Below, in pieces: positions 43,565 through 51,683 of a stretch of DNA of 64,000 bases. This DNA is from Iamia sp. SCSIO 61187 (lineage in GTDB: Bacteria; Actinomycetota; Acidimicrobiia; Acidimicrobiales; Iamiaceae). The position numbers were made by a program, and so were the translations under genes. Every line of letters starts with the position of its first letter. Position 1 is the stretch's first letter. Where the stretch lies: assembly GCF_019443745.1 (NCBI RefSeq), contig NZ_CP050948.1, positions 3,104,001-3,168,000 on the forward strand. Direction: 5' to 3'. The notes under the pieces were generated by a model that made no database searches, was not told where the DNA came from, and worked only from the letters and a program-made list of their open reading frames with translations.

Positions 43565-46500
43565 ATGGTGCGAGGACACCCGACGGCGAGCGTGGCACCG
43601 GAGGGCGCCGGCCCACCCGACGGTGCCCCGAACGAGGTGAGGGACCGCGGGCACGGTGCGGCGGACATGCTCGCCGAGCTCCCTCCGGCCGTGCGCCGCA
43701 TGTGGCTGCTCGAACGTCTCGATCCGGGCCCCGGGCTGCACGTCCAGTGCTCGCTGCGGATCAGGGGCCCGCTCGACCCGAGCGTCGTGCGACAGGCCCT
43801 CGACGAGATCGTGCGCCGCCACGACGCGCTGCGATCGCGGTTCCCCACGCGGGACGGACGTGTTCGGTTCGTCACCGACCCCGCCGTGGTCATCCCGCTC
43901 GCGGTGATGCCGCTCGTCAGAGGCGCAGGACATCGCGAGGAACGGCTGCGCCGGATGGCCGTGGCCGAGGCCCGCCGTCGCTTCGACCTCGAGGTGGGCC
44001 CGTTGGCGCGATGCCTCCTCGTGCGGGTCAGCGACGTCGAGCACCACCTTCTGCTGCTCTGCCACCACACCATCGCCGACCGACGGGCCTCCGACCGACT
44101 CGCCCGCGAGCTGATCGACATCCTCTGCCCGCAGGTGCGCAGCGAGCGGGAGGCGCCTCCGGCGGACCCGCCGACCGGGGCGACGATGCCCATCGGACAC
44201 CGTTCCGTGCGCCCTCCTCCCGATCTCGTCGACGGGTGGGCCGCTCGGCTCGCCGGGGCCCCGATCTCCCTGGACCTCCCCACCGATCGATGGCGTCCGG
44301 CCCGCTCGCCCCACATCGGCAGGTCGGCGCGAGCGACCGTGGATCGTCAGACCTTCGATGCCCTCGGGGCGCTCGCCCGGACGGCCGGGACGACGCGGTT
44401 CGTGGCGGTGCTCGCAGCCTGGGCCGTCGCGGTGCACCGCTTCTCGGGCGACGAGGACATCATCGTCGGCACCCACGTCGCCGCATCCGACAGTGACGAT
44501 CGGGCGTCCCCCGTCGGGTGCTCGATGAACACGGTGCCGGTCCGACTCCACCTGGCGGGTGACCCGTCCTTCCGCGACCTGCTGGACCGGTGTCGCCGCG
44601 CCGTGGGGAGCGCGCTGGACGGAGCCGCACTGCCCTTCGACGTCCTGGTCGACCGGCTCGGCATCGAACGCGATGGCAGCCGGAACCCGTGCTTCCAGGT
44701 GGACTACTCGTACTGGGGCACCTCCCCACCGCACGGTTCCGCCGGTCCGCTCATGGTGACCGGGATGCCCCTGGACCTCGACGTCGCGCTCCTGGAGCTC
44801 GGTCTGGGGGCCGATGCCACCCCGACCGGTGGGCTCCTCCTGCGGGTCGACGCCGACAGCGCGATCTTCCACCCCACGACCGGGCGCATGCTCGTCCACC
44901 AGGTTCGGGACGTCCTCGTCGATGCCATCAGCGATCCGGGTCGTCCCACGAGACGTCTGGCTGCGGTCGGGGACGACGAGCGCGCCGAGCTGCTGAGGCT
45001 CGGGCGCGGACCGTCCCTCGCCGACACGGTGCGACCCGTGGTGGCCGTGATCGGGGATCGTGCCGACGACGCACCGGACGCTCCCGCCATCAGCGTCGGT
45101 GGAGCGATCATCTCCTACTCCGAGCTCGCAGTCCGTGCGGGTGCCGTCGCCACCACCCTCACCGAGCGGGGGATCGGGCCCGGGTGCGTCGTGGGCGTGT
45201 CGGCCGCCCGACCCGTGGACTGGGTGGTTGCCGACCTGGCCATCATGGCCACAGGGGCAGCGTTCGCACCCCTCGACCCATCGATGCCCGACCGACGCCG
45301 TCGCGCCGCTGTCCAGGTCGCCGGCATCGACCTCGTCGTGACCTCAGGTCTCGACCCGTCCCCATGGGGACGCAGCACCACGGTCGATCTGGCCGAGCTC
45401 GAAGGCGGATGCGCGGCGGCGACGAGGCTGCCCACCCCGGCGCCGCCCGCCGATGGCCGTCCCGCCTACGTGGTGTTCACCTCCGGCTCGACCGGAGCAC
45501 CCAAGCCCGTCCTCGTCACCGTGGGCAACCTGGCGGCGAGCAACGCCGCCCACCTGGCTCGCTACACCGAGCCCATCGGTGGCGTGGTCTGCATCCACGA
45601 GCCCGTCTTCGACGCATGGATCGGGATGGTGCTGTGGACGCTGTCGGCCGGGGGCACGCTCGTGATGCCGGACGAAGCCGAACGCCGAGATCCCCGGCGC
45701 ATCGGATCGGTCGTCCACCGTTCGTCGGCCACGCACATGGTGTGCCTCCCGACCTACTGGCGGCTGGTCCTCGACCACTGCCCGGCCGAGCGGTTGGCCT
45801 CGTTGACGACCGTCATCGTCGGTGCCGAGGCGAGCGCGAGGGATCTCGTCCGACGCCACGACGAGGTGCTCGGCGGGCGCGTCGCCCTCCACGACGAGTA
45901 CGGGCCGACGGAGACCACCGTCTGGTGCACCGCCCACGAGCAACGACCCGACGATGACCGTGCCCCCGCGTCGATCGGGCGACCCATCGTCGGTGCCCGT
46001 GCGTACGTCGTCGACGACGCCCTCCGTCTCGTCCCGCGCGGCATGCCCGGGGAGCTCCTCATCGGCGGCGCGGGTGTCGCAGCCGGGTACCTCGGCCAGC
46101 CCGACCTGACGGCAGAGCGGTTCGTCCCTGACCCGTTCGTCGCGGCCGGGCGGGCGTTCCGGACCGGCGACCGGGTGCGCTGGCTCCACGACGGGACGTT
46201 GCAGCTCCTGGGCCGGCGCGACCAGCAGGTGAAGCTCCGAGGCCGACGGGTCGAGCTCGGGGAGGTCGAAGCAGCCCTGACCGCTCACCGCCGGGTCCAC
46301 GAAGCGGTCGCCGCGATCGTCCCCGGGCCGGGAGACGGCGTCCTGGTGGCCTGGGTCACCGGAGCGTCACCGACCGACGTCGACCAGATCCTCGAGCAGG
46401 CTCGCTCGTGCGTGCCGTGGTGGATGGTCCCTGCCCACCTCACGATCGTGGAGCGTCTCCCCCGGACCACGACCGGCAAGGTCGACCGGTCGTCCCTGGC

Positions 46501-47554
46501 GAGGGGATGGTCCCGACCGAAGGGAGATCGGGGCGCCGGCCCCCGACGGGACCCGACCCCGACCGAGGAGGCGCTGCGCGCCCTCTGGCAGCGGACGCTC
46601 GGCCTCGAGCACGTCCGACTGTCCGACGACTTCTTCGCCCTGGGCGGCCACTCGCTGCTCGCGGTCGAGCTCTTCGCGCTGATCGACCAGCACCTCGGCC
46701 AGGACCTTCCTCTCTCCACGTTGCTCGAGCACCCCACCGTCTCGCGCCTCGCCGCGGCGATCGACGACCGACGGACGCCGACGTGGACGACCGTGGTCCC
46801 CCTCCAGCGCGATGGCGCCGTCGGGCGCGACGACGGCTCCACCGCTGGCCGACCGTTCTTCTGCGTGCACGGCGCCGGCGGCAACGTCCTCCGCCTCCGA
46901 GCGGTGAGCCGGCACTTCGAACGCGACCACCCGTTCCACGCCCTCCAGTCGCCCGCGCTCGACGGGCGAGCGTTCCCCTTCGACAGCTTGGAGGAGATGG
47001 CGTCCGCGTACCTGGACGCAGTGCGGGACGTGCAGCCCACTGGTCCCTACCTCCTGGGAGGGTTCTCCCTGGGGGGCGTCGTCGCGCTCGAGATGGCGAT
47101 CCAAGCGGCCGCGGTGGTGCCGCGCCCCTCTGCTGTCGTGCTCATCGACTCGGCACCACCGGGCCCGCCCACCCGCCGCGCCACGCCGCGGCAGCCGGAA
47201 CACCGATCGCTGCGAACGGTGCCGCGCCTTCGTCACCGCGCCGCGGCTGGCCTCGACGAGGCGCGCCTTCGCGTCGGCCGGCGCATCCCTGTCGCTCGTC
47301 GCCCTGCTGCCATGCTGCGCACGAGCAGACGCCTCGTCCGTGCCTACCGCCCGGCCACCGTCTTCGAGGGTCCGGCGCTGCTCGTGCTGTCGAACGACGA
47401 CCCCGAGATCGTCGCCGAGTGGACGGCTCGCGTGCCGCGCCTCGAGGCGGCGACCGTGCTGGCGTCGCATCACGAGGGTCTCCTCGACGAACCGCACGCC
47501 ACGAGGCTGGCGGACGTGATCCAGGGGTTCCTCGATCGAGTCGCGTGGACCTGA
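43565..47554 (+). CDS. Single-module non-ribosomal peptide synthetase, C-A-T-TE
   Basis: The product has 1329 residues from the ATG at 43565, with GGAGGG 7 bases upstream; a GTG at 43505 would add 20. The condensation domain (about 35-430) has CHHTIADR, where the usual HHxxxDG Gly is Arg. The adenylation domain (about 460-975) has FTSGSTGAPKPV near 639 with Pro for the usual Gly after Lys, EYGPTETT near 779, FRTGDRVRWL and catalytic K972 in TTGKVDR. The carrier domain has GGHS with S1030. The thioesterase has GFSLGG with S1168 and H1303. The first specificity Asp is kept (FDAW), implying an alpha-amino acid. Codons such as CGA, GCA and TCG are commoner than in the neighbours, suggesting transfer. 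It overlaps the flippase gene. Confidence 0.92.
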   Translation: MVRGHPTASVAPEGAGPPDGAPNEVRDRGHGAADMLAELPPAVRRMWLLERLDPGPGLHVQCSLRIRGPLDPSVVRQALDEIVRRHDALRSRFPTRDGRVRFVTDPAVVIPLAVMPLVRGAGHREERLRRMAVAEARRRFDLEVGPLARCLLVRVSDVEHHLLLLCHHTIADRRASDRLARELIDILCPQVRSEREAPPADPPTGATMPIGHRSVRPPPDLVDGWAARLAGAPISLDLPTDRWRPARSPHIGRSARATVDRQTFDALGALARTAGTTRFVAVLAAWAVAVHRFSGDEDIIVGTHVAASDSDDRASPVGCSMNTVPVRLHLAGDPSFRDLLDRCRRAVGSALDGAALPFDVLVDRLGIERDGSRNPCFQVDYSYWGTSPPHGSAGPLMVTGMPLDLDVALLELGLGADATPTGGLLLRVDADSAIFHPTTGRMLVHQVRDVLVDAISDPGRPTRRLAAVGDDERAELLRLGRGPSLADTVRPVVAVIGDRADDAPDAPAISVGGAIISYSELAVRAGAVATTLTERGIGPGCVVGVSAARPVDWVVADLAIMATGAAFAPLDPSMPDRRRRAAVQVAGIDLVVTSGLDPSPWGRSTTVDLAELEGGCAAATRLPTPAPPADGRPAYVVFTSGSTGAPKPVLVTVGNLAASNAAHLARYTEPIGGVVCIHEPVFDAWIGMVLWTLSAGGTLVMPDEAERRDPRRIGSVVHRSSATHMVCLPTYWRLVLDHCPAERLASLTTVIVGAEASARDLVRRHDEVLGGRVALHDEYGPTETTVWCTAHEQRPDDDRAPASIGRPIVGARAYVVDDALRLVPRGMPGELLIGGAGVAAGYLGQPDLTAERFVPDPFVAAGRAFRTGDRVRWLHDGTLQLLGRRDQQVKLRGRRVELGEVEAALTAHRRVHEAVAAIVPGPGDGVLVAWVTGASPTDVDQILEQARSCVPWWMVPAHLTIVERLPRTTTGKVDRSSLARGWSRPKGDRGAGPRRDPTPTEEALRALWQRTLGLEHVRLSDDFFALGGHSLLAVELFALIDQHLGQDLPLSTLLEHPTVSRLAAAIDDRRTPTWTTVVPLQRDGAVGRDDGSTAGRPFFCVHGAGGNVLRLRAVSRHFERDHPFHALQSPALDGRAFPFDSLEEMASAYLDAVRDVQPTGPYLLGGFSLGGVVALEMAIQAAAVVPRPSAVVLIDSAPPGPPTRRATPRQPEHRSLRTVPRLRHRAAAGLDEARLRVGRRIPVARRPAAMLRTSRRLVRAYRPATVFEGPALLVLSNDDPEIVAEWTARVPRLEAATVLASHHEGLLDEPHATRLADVIQGFLDRVAWT

Positions 47555-49122
47555 CCGCCACGCCCGCCGGCCCACCCGAGGCCGCGCGCAACGACCCGGT
47601 TCGAGACCATGTCCGGGGGTCTGGCCTGCTCCTCCTCGGACGCATCCTCGCCGTGGCGACCAACCTCCTGGTCCAGGTCCTGATCGTGCGCCACCTCAGC
47701 CGGGCGGACTACGGCTCCTTCGCCTACGCCATCTCGCTCGTCCAGGCGGTCGAGCTCGTCGTCGCCCTCGGTCTCGACCGTGCTCTGACGCGCTTCATCG
47801 CCATCTTCGACGAGGAACGACGCGACGACGAGCTGCTGGGGACGTTGCTCGTCCAGGTCGCGACCATCGTCGCCATGGGGGTCGCCGCCACCGCAGCGGT
47901 GATCGGCCTGCACGGCTGGATGAGCGGTCGGCTGATCGATGACTCCCAGGCCACCGGTCTGCTCGTGGTGCTGATCGTCCTGGCCCCCCTCGGGGCGCTC
48001 GACAGCGTGCTGCTCGGCATCTTCGCCGTGTACGCCCGTCCCCGGGTGATCTTCGTGAGGCGCTACGTCTTGACCCCCGCGCTCCGGCTCACGGTCGTGC
48101 TGCTCGTCATCGGCGGGTCACACGGAGCGCGGTCCCTCGCCGCCGGCTACGTCGTCGCCGGCCTCGTCGGTCTGGCGTTCTACCTCCAGGCCTTCGTCCG
48201 TCTCCTTCGGGTCTCGGGTCTCGGAGCTCGCCTGCGGCGGGCCCGGCCGTCGGTTCCCCTCCGCGAGCTGCTCGCGTTCACCGTCCCGCTGCTGACCACC
48301 GACCTGGTCTACGTGTCGATGCAGTCCACGACGTCGCTGCTCCTCGGACGCTACGGGGGGGCAGGCGACGTGGCGACCTTCCAAGCCGTGCTCAGCCCGG
48401 CGCGAACGATCCAGATGGTGATGACGAGCGCGGGCCTCCTCTTCACCCCCGTCGCCGCGCGCGCCTTCGCCCGGCGCGACAGAGCGGCGAACGCCGACCT
48501 GTACTGGACCACGGCGGCGTGGATCGCCGTGGTCTCGTTCCCGCTCTTCGCGCTCACCGGCGTCTTCGCGGAACCGTTCACCGTCGCCATGTTCGGGGGC
48601 AGGTACCGCGGGTCGGCGGACGTTCTGGCGGTCCTCGCCGTCGGCTACTACCTCAACGTCTCCCTCGGCTTCAACGGTCTGATGCTGAAGGTGACGGGAC
48701 GGCTGCGCTACCTGATGGCCATCAACGTCGCCACCGCCGTCCTCAACGTGACCCTCTGCGCAGCACTGATCCCCGCCCACGGCGCCATCGGGGCCGCAGT
48801 GGCGACCACGGGCACCCTGGTGGGCCACAACGCGCTCAAGCAGGCCGGCCTGCGCCGCGCTGCAGGCATCGCCCTCCTCGAGAGGAGGCACGTCGGCACC
48901 TACGCCGGGATCGTCGCCATGACGGTCATCCTCTCGCTCTACGCCACGGCCACGTCGGCCGGCGTCCTCGTCGATCTGAGCGCCATCGTCGTCGCCAGCG
49001 TCGTCCTGCTCGTGGCGAACGGTCGTCGGCTCGACATCCAGCGCCACTTCCCCGAGGTCGGTCGGCTCCCGCTCGTCGGCCGCCTCCTGCTGGGAGGCGG
49101 AGCCGTCCGCCCGCCGCGATGA
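47545..49122 (+). CDS. Wzx/MurJ-type lipid-linked oligosaccharide flippase
   Basis: The product has 525 residues; the GTG at 47545 lies inside the last codons of the NRPS gene (10-base overlap). About 13-14 hydrophobic helices are visible. The N-terminal LLLLGRILAVATNLLVQVLI and HLSRADYGSFAYAISLVQAV are typical of polysaccharide biosynthesis flippases. The later TVPLLTTDLVYVSMQSTTSL and FGGRYRGSADVLAVLAVGYY match the second half. It should move a lipid-linked molecule across the membrane. Coupling with the peptide synthetase suggests that it exports or flips that product. No glycosyltransferase is nearby. Confidence 0.88.
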   Translation: MDLTATPAGPPEAARNDPVRDHVRGSGLLLLGRILAVATNLLVQVLIVRHLSRADYGSFAYAISLVQAVELVVALGLDRALTRFIAIFDEERRDDELLGTLLVQVATIVAMGVAATAAVIGLHGWMSGRLIDDSQATGLLVVLIVLAPLGALDSVLLGIFAVYARPRVIFVRRYVLTPALRLTVVLLVIGGSHGARSLAAGYVVAGLVGLAFYLQAFVRLLRVSGLGARLRRARPSVPLRELLAFTVPLLTTDLVYVSMQSTTSLLLGRYGGAGDVATFQAVLSPARTIQMVMTSAGLLFTPVAARAFARRDRAANADLYWTTAAWIAVVSFPLFALTGVFAEPFTVAMFGGRYRGSADVLAVLAVGYYLNVSLGFNGLMLKVTGRLRYLMAINVATAVLNVTLCAALIPAHGAIGAAVATTGTLVGHNALKQAGLRRAAGIALLERRHVGTYAGIVAMTVILSLYATATSAGVLVDLSAIVVASVVLLVANGRRLDIQRHFPEVGRLPLVGRLLLGGGAVRPPR

Positions 49123-49189
49123 CCGCCGGCGTCCGGTTGCGATCGGACGCGGGCACCGGGGCGATGCGCCCGCGCCCCCTCTGCCGGCG

Positions 49190-49648
49190 TCAGCGGTCCC
49201 GGTCGTCGGCGGTGCCGAAGCCCGGCCGCCGGGCCCGCTCCTCCAGGGACTCGAGCTCCTGGAAGAGGGTCAGCTGCAGGCCGGCCGGGGCGTCGAGGCG
49301 GCTGTTGAGCGATCGCCAGGGCGTCTCGACCGGCTCGGCCAGGACGGTCGCACCCGCCTCCGACAGCCGGGTCGTCGTCCCGGCCGCGTCGGTCACCTCG
49401 AAGGCGACCCGGACGGGCGGGGCGATCCGCCGCCCGACCTCGACCTCGTCGATCATCCGGGCCTGGGCCGGGTTCGCCAGCTCGAGCGTCGCCCGGCCGG
49501 CGTCGAGGATCACGACCCGGGCGTCGCCCTCGCCGGTGAAGGCGGCCTGCTCGGTCAGGCCGAGAACGTCCCGGTAGAAGGCCAGGGCCTCGTCGAGGTC
49601 GTCGGTCTCGACCACGAGGCGCATCTGGAGCACGGGGGGCTGGTCCAT
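49190..49648 (-). CDS. VOC-family (glyoxalase/bleomycin-resistance-like) protein
   Basis: The product has 152 residues. Single VOC module pair: LQMRLVVETDDLDEALAFYR, LGLTEQAAFTGEGDARVVIL, ATLELANPAQARM, then VRVAFEVTDAAGTTTRLSEA and LQLTLFQELESLEER. The first metal His is replaced (QMRLV), while the Glu in TLELA is present. It may therefore be a binding or resistance protein rather than a metal enzyme. Its start is divergent from a second VOC gene, with a perfect palindrome between them. Confidence 0.82.
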   Translation of the reverse strand: MDQPPVLQMRLVVETDDLDEALAFYRDVLGLTEQAAFTGEGDARVVILDAGRATLELANPAQARMIDEVEVGRRIAPPVRVAFEVTDAAGTTTRLSEAGATVLAEPVETPWRSLNSRLDAPAGLQLTLFQELESLEERARRPGFGTADDRDR

Positions 49649-49678
49649 CGCCGCAGGCTACGGAGCGATCCCTCCCCT

Positions 49679-49693
49679 CTGACGGTCCGTCAG
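49679..49693. promoter_or_regulatory. Perfect palindrome in divergent VOC promoter region
   Basis: CTGACGG-T-CCGTCAG lies 31 bases from the minus-strand VOC start and 16 bases upstream of the plus-strand VOC ATG. The size and position fit an operator controlling both genes, for example for a TetR-type regulator. No adjacent regulator gene is obvious. The nearest is the TetR at 51055. Confidence 0.5.
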
Positions 49694-49709
49694 GCGTAAC
49701 GTCGGCCCC

Positions 49710-50366
49710 ATGAGCGACGATGACCGCATCGAGTGGGGCGGGGTCAACCACCTCGCCCTCGTCTGCCGGGACATGGCCCGCACCGTCGACTTCTACCAGG
49801 GCACCCTCGGCATGCCGCTGGTGAAGACGGTCGAGCTGCCCCAGGGCATGGGCCAGCACTTCTTCTTCGACTGCGGGGGCGGCGACCTCCTCGCCTTCTT
49901 CTGGTTCGCCGACGCCCCCGAGCCCGTCCCCGGGATCTCGGCCCCCGCCGGCCGGCCCGACGTGGCCGACCTCACCAGCGCCATCGGGTCGATGAACCAC
50001 GTGGCCTTCAAGGTGCCGGTCGACCGCATCGACGAGTACCGCGACCGGCTCGTCGCCGCCGGGATCGACTGCAGCGAGACGTGGAACCACGACGACAGCG
50101 AGTGGGGCCTGGCCCCCACCGTCACCGACGACGTCTTCGTCCGCTCCGTCTACTTCCAGGACCCCGACGGCATCCTCCTCGAGCTGGCCGCCTCGACCCG
50201 GGCGTGGCGCCCCTCGGACGTGGCCCACGCCCCCAAGTCGGCGCTCGAGGCCCAGGCGTCGGCCGCCGGCGGGGCCGATGCCCAGGCCGCAGCGGGCGAC
50301 CTCGCCGCCGTCGAGGCGGCCGATGCCGACGCCCCGGCCGACGCTCCCGCCGACGCGACCGTCTGA
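49710..50366 (+). CDS. VOC-family dioxygenase-like protein
   Basis: The product has 218 residues. The first half reads VNHLALVCRDMARTVDFYQG with metal-ligand His14, then TLGMPLVKTVELPQGMGQHF. The second half has GSMNHVAFKVPVDRIDEYRD and VRSVYFQDPDGILLELAAST with the final ligand Glu. Intact ligands suggest a metal-dependent dioxygenase or lyase. The last 45 residues are an Ala/Asp-rich tail. The stop overlaps the AhpD-like gene (TGATG), so the two act together, perhaps in aromatic-ring breakdown. Confidence 0.85.
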   Translation: MSDDDRIEWGGVNHLALVCRDMARTVDFYQGTLGMPLVKTVELPQGMGQHFFFDCGGGDLLAFFWFADAPEPVPGISAPAGRPDVADLTSAIGSMNHVAFKVPVDRIDEYRDRLVAAGIDCSETWNHDDSEWGLAPTVTDDVFVRSVYFQDPDGILLELAASTRAWRPSDVAHAPKSALEAQASAAGGADAQAAAGDLAAVEAADADAPADAPADATV

Positions 50367-50998
50367 TGCCGCGGCTCGACCAGGTCCCCCGCTCGGAGGA
50401 CAACGCCCCCGTCGTCCGCTTCATGTACGACCTGCTCTTCGGCAAGGACCGCGACCCGGTCGCCGAGCCGGGCACGAACACCGGCACCCCGGGCGACTGG
50501 TGGACCGTGTTCGCCGGCTGCCCGCCGGTGCTCCAGCACTGCGTCGACGGCTTCGCCCTCTACCAGTCGCCCGACCGCAAGCTCGACCCCCAGCTCCGCG
50601 AGCTGGGCCAGACGCGCGTCGGCTGGGACCGGGCCTCGCTGTTCGTCTACTCCCAGCACGTCAAGAGCTGCCGGGCCGTCGGGATCCCCGAGGACAAGAT
50701 CGAGGCCATCGCCCACTGGCAGGTCGCCGACTGCTTCAGCCCCCTGGAGCGGGCCGTCCTCGCCTACACCGACGCCCTCGCCCTCGACGGTGGTCGCGTC
50801 GCCGACGGCGTGTTCGCCGTGCTGCGCGACCACCTGTCCGACGAGGAGATCCTCGAGCTCACCTACATCACGTGCCTCTACGACATGCACGCCAAGATGA
50901 GCATCGCCCTGCGCACCGAGATGGACGACGTCCCCGAGCGCATGGTCGAGACCGGCGACAAGGAGCGCAACGCCCTCGAGGTCCTCGACCGCGACTGA
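50366..50998 (+). CDS. Carboxymuconolactone decarboxylase/AhpD-like protein
   Basis: The product has 210 residues, starting at an ATG overlapping the previous stop. Helical CMD-fold motifs: LRELGQTRVGWDRASLFVYS followed by QHVKSCRAVGIPEDKIEAI. VLAYTDALALDGGRVAD and SDEEILELTYITCLYDMHAK form the later helices. The single Cys in SCRAV replaces the AhpD C-x-x-C pair, so it is not a classical peroxidase reductase. With the VOC protein it could form a small ring-cleavage or decarboxylation pathway. A hairpin follows the stop. Confidence 0.82.
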   Translation: MPRLDQVPRSEDNAPVVRFMYDLLFGKDRDPVAEPGTNTGTPGDWWTVFAGCPPVLQHCVDGFALYQSPDRKLDPQLRELGQTRVGWDRASLFVYSQHVKSCRAVGIPEDKIEAIAHWQVADCFSPLERAVLAYTDALALDGGRVADGVFAVLRDHLSDEEILELTYITCLYDMHAKMSIALRTEMDDVPERMVETGDKERNALEVLDRD

Positions 50999-51009
50999 CC
51001 CCCCGAACC

Positions 51010-51048
51010 TTGTCCGGAACCCTGCCGAGGAGGGGGACTTCCGGACAA
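51010..51048. terminator. Bidirectional hairpin between convergent genes
   Basis: Arms TTGTCCGGAA (51010-51019) and TTCCGGACAA (51039-51048) are 10-base perfect complements with a 19-base loop. It lies in the 56-base gap between the convergent ends of the AhpD-like and TetR genes. The ends are AT-richer than their surroundings, as expected for a terminator in this genome. Confidence 0.7.
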
Positions 51049-51054
51049 AGCTCG

Positions 51055-51636
51055 TCAGGGGGTGAGGACGGCGAGGAGGTCGGCGCGGCGGGTGCGGAGC
51101 CAGGCCCGGGTCGGGGGGACGCCCATCTGGTCGCGCAGCTCGGCCTCGACGGCGGTGGCGACGACCCGGGCGCCGGCCTCCAGCAGCCGGGCCCGGGCCC
51201 GGTCGACGTCGCCGTCGGGGCCGGCGAGGGCGGCGGCGGCGCCGTCGAGGCGGGGGCCGATGGCCTCGCCGAGGGTGGCGACCGCCGACGGGCCCAGCCG
51301 GGTGACCTCGCGCAGGAGCACCAGCAGGTCGGGACGGCGGGCGCCGAGGCGCAGGACCTCGTCGACCACGGCGACGACCACGTCCCGGCCCGGGCGGCGC
51401 CCGGCGACGGCGCCGTCGAGGGCCCGCCCGAGCTCCTCGACCGCGGCCTCGACGACCCCGTCGACCAGGGCGTCCTTCGACCGGAACCAGTAGAGCACCG
51501 TCTGCTTGCGCACCCCCACGGCGAGGGCCACGTCGTCGAGCGAGGTCGCCTCCACCCCGCGGCGGGCGAAGCCGGCCAGGGCGGCGGCGACGATCCGATC
51601 CCGCGTGGGGGGCTCCACGGAGAGGCCTTCCACCAC
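51055..51636 (-). CDS. TetR-family transcriptional regulator
   Basis: The product has 193 residues, starting at a GTG. HTH: RIVAAALAGFARRGVEATSL followed by VALAVGVRKQTVLYWFRSK. The remaining helical domain is the ligand-binding part. It is divergent from the fatty acyl reductase operon, and a perfect 16-base palindrome lies between the two starts. It is almost certainly the local repressor, likely sensing an acyl-CoA or lipid-related molecule. The ligand is inference. Confidence 0.9.
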   Translation of the reverse strand: MVEGLSVEPPTRDRIVAAALAGFARRGVEATSLDDVALAVGVRKQTVLYWFRSKDALVDGVVEAAVEELGRALDGAVAGRRPGRDVVVAVVDEVLRLGARRPDLLVLLREVTRLGPSAVATLGEAIGPRLDGAAAALAGPDGDVDRARARLLEAGARVVATAVEAELRDQMGVPPTRAWLRTRRADLLAVLTP

Positions 51637-51641
51637 GACTG

Positions 51642-51657
51642 TCTACCATTTGGTAGA
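51642..51657. promoter_or_regulatory. TetR operator, TCTACCA-TT-TGGTAGA
   Basis: A perfect 16-base inverted repeat lies 5 bases upstream of the TetR start and 26 bases before the acyl reductase ATG. CTACCA/TGGTAG-type sites are common TetR targets. The AT content stands out locally. Confidence 0.7.
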
Positions 51658-51683
51658 GAGGGTGGGCTACGGTCCCGGATCGC

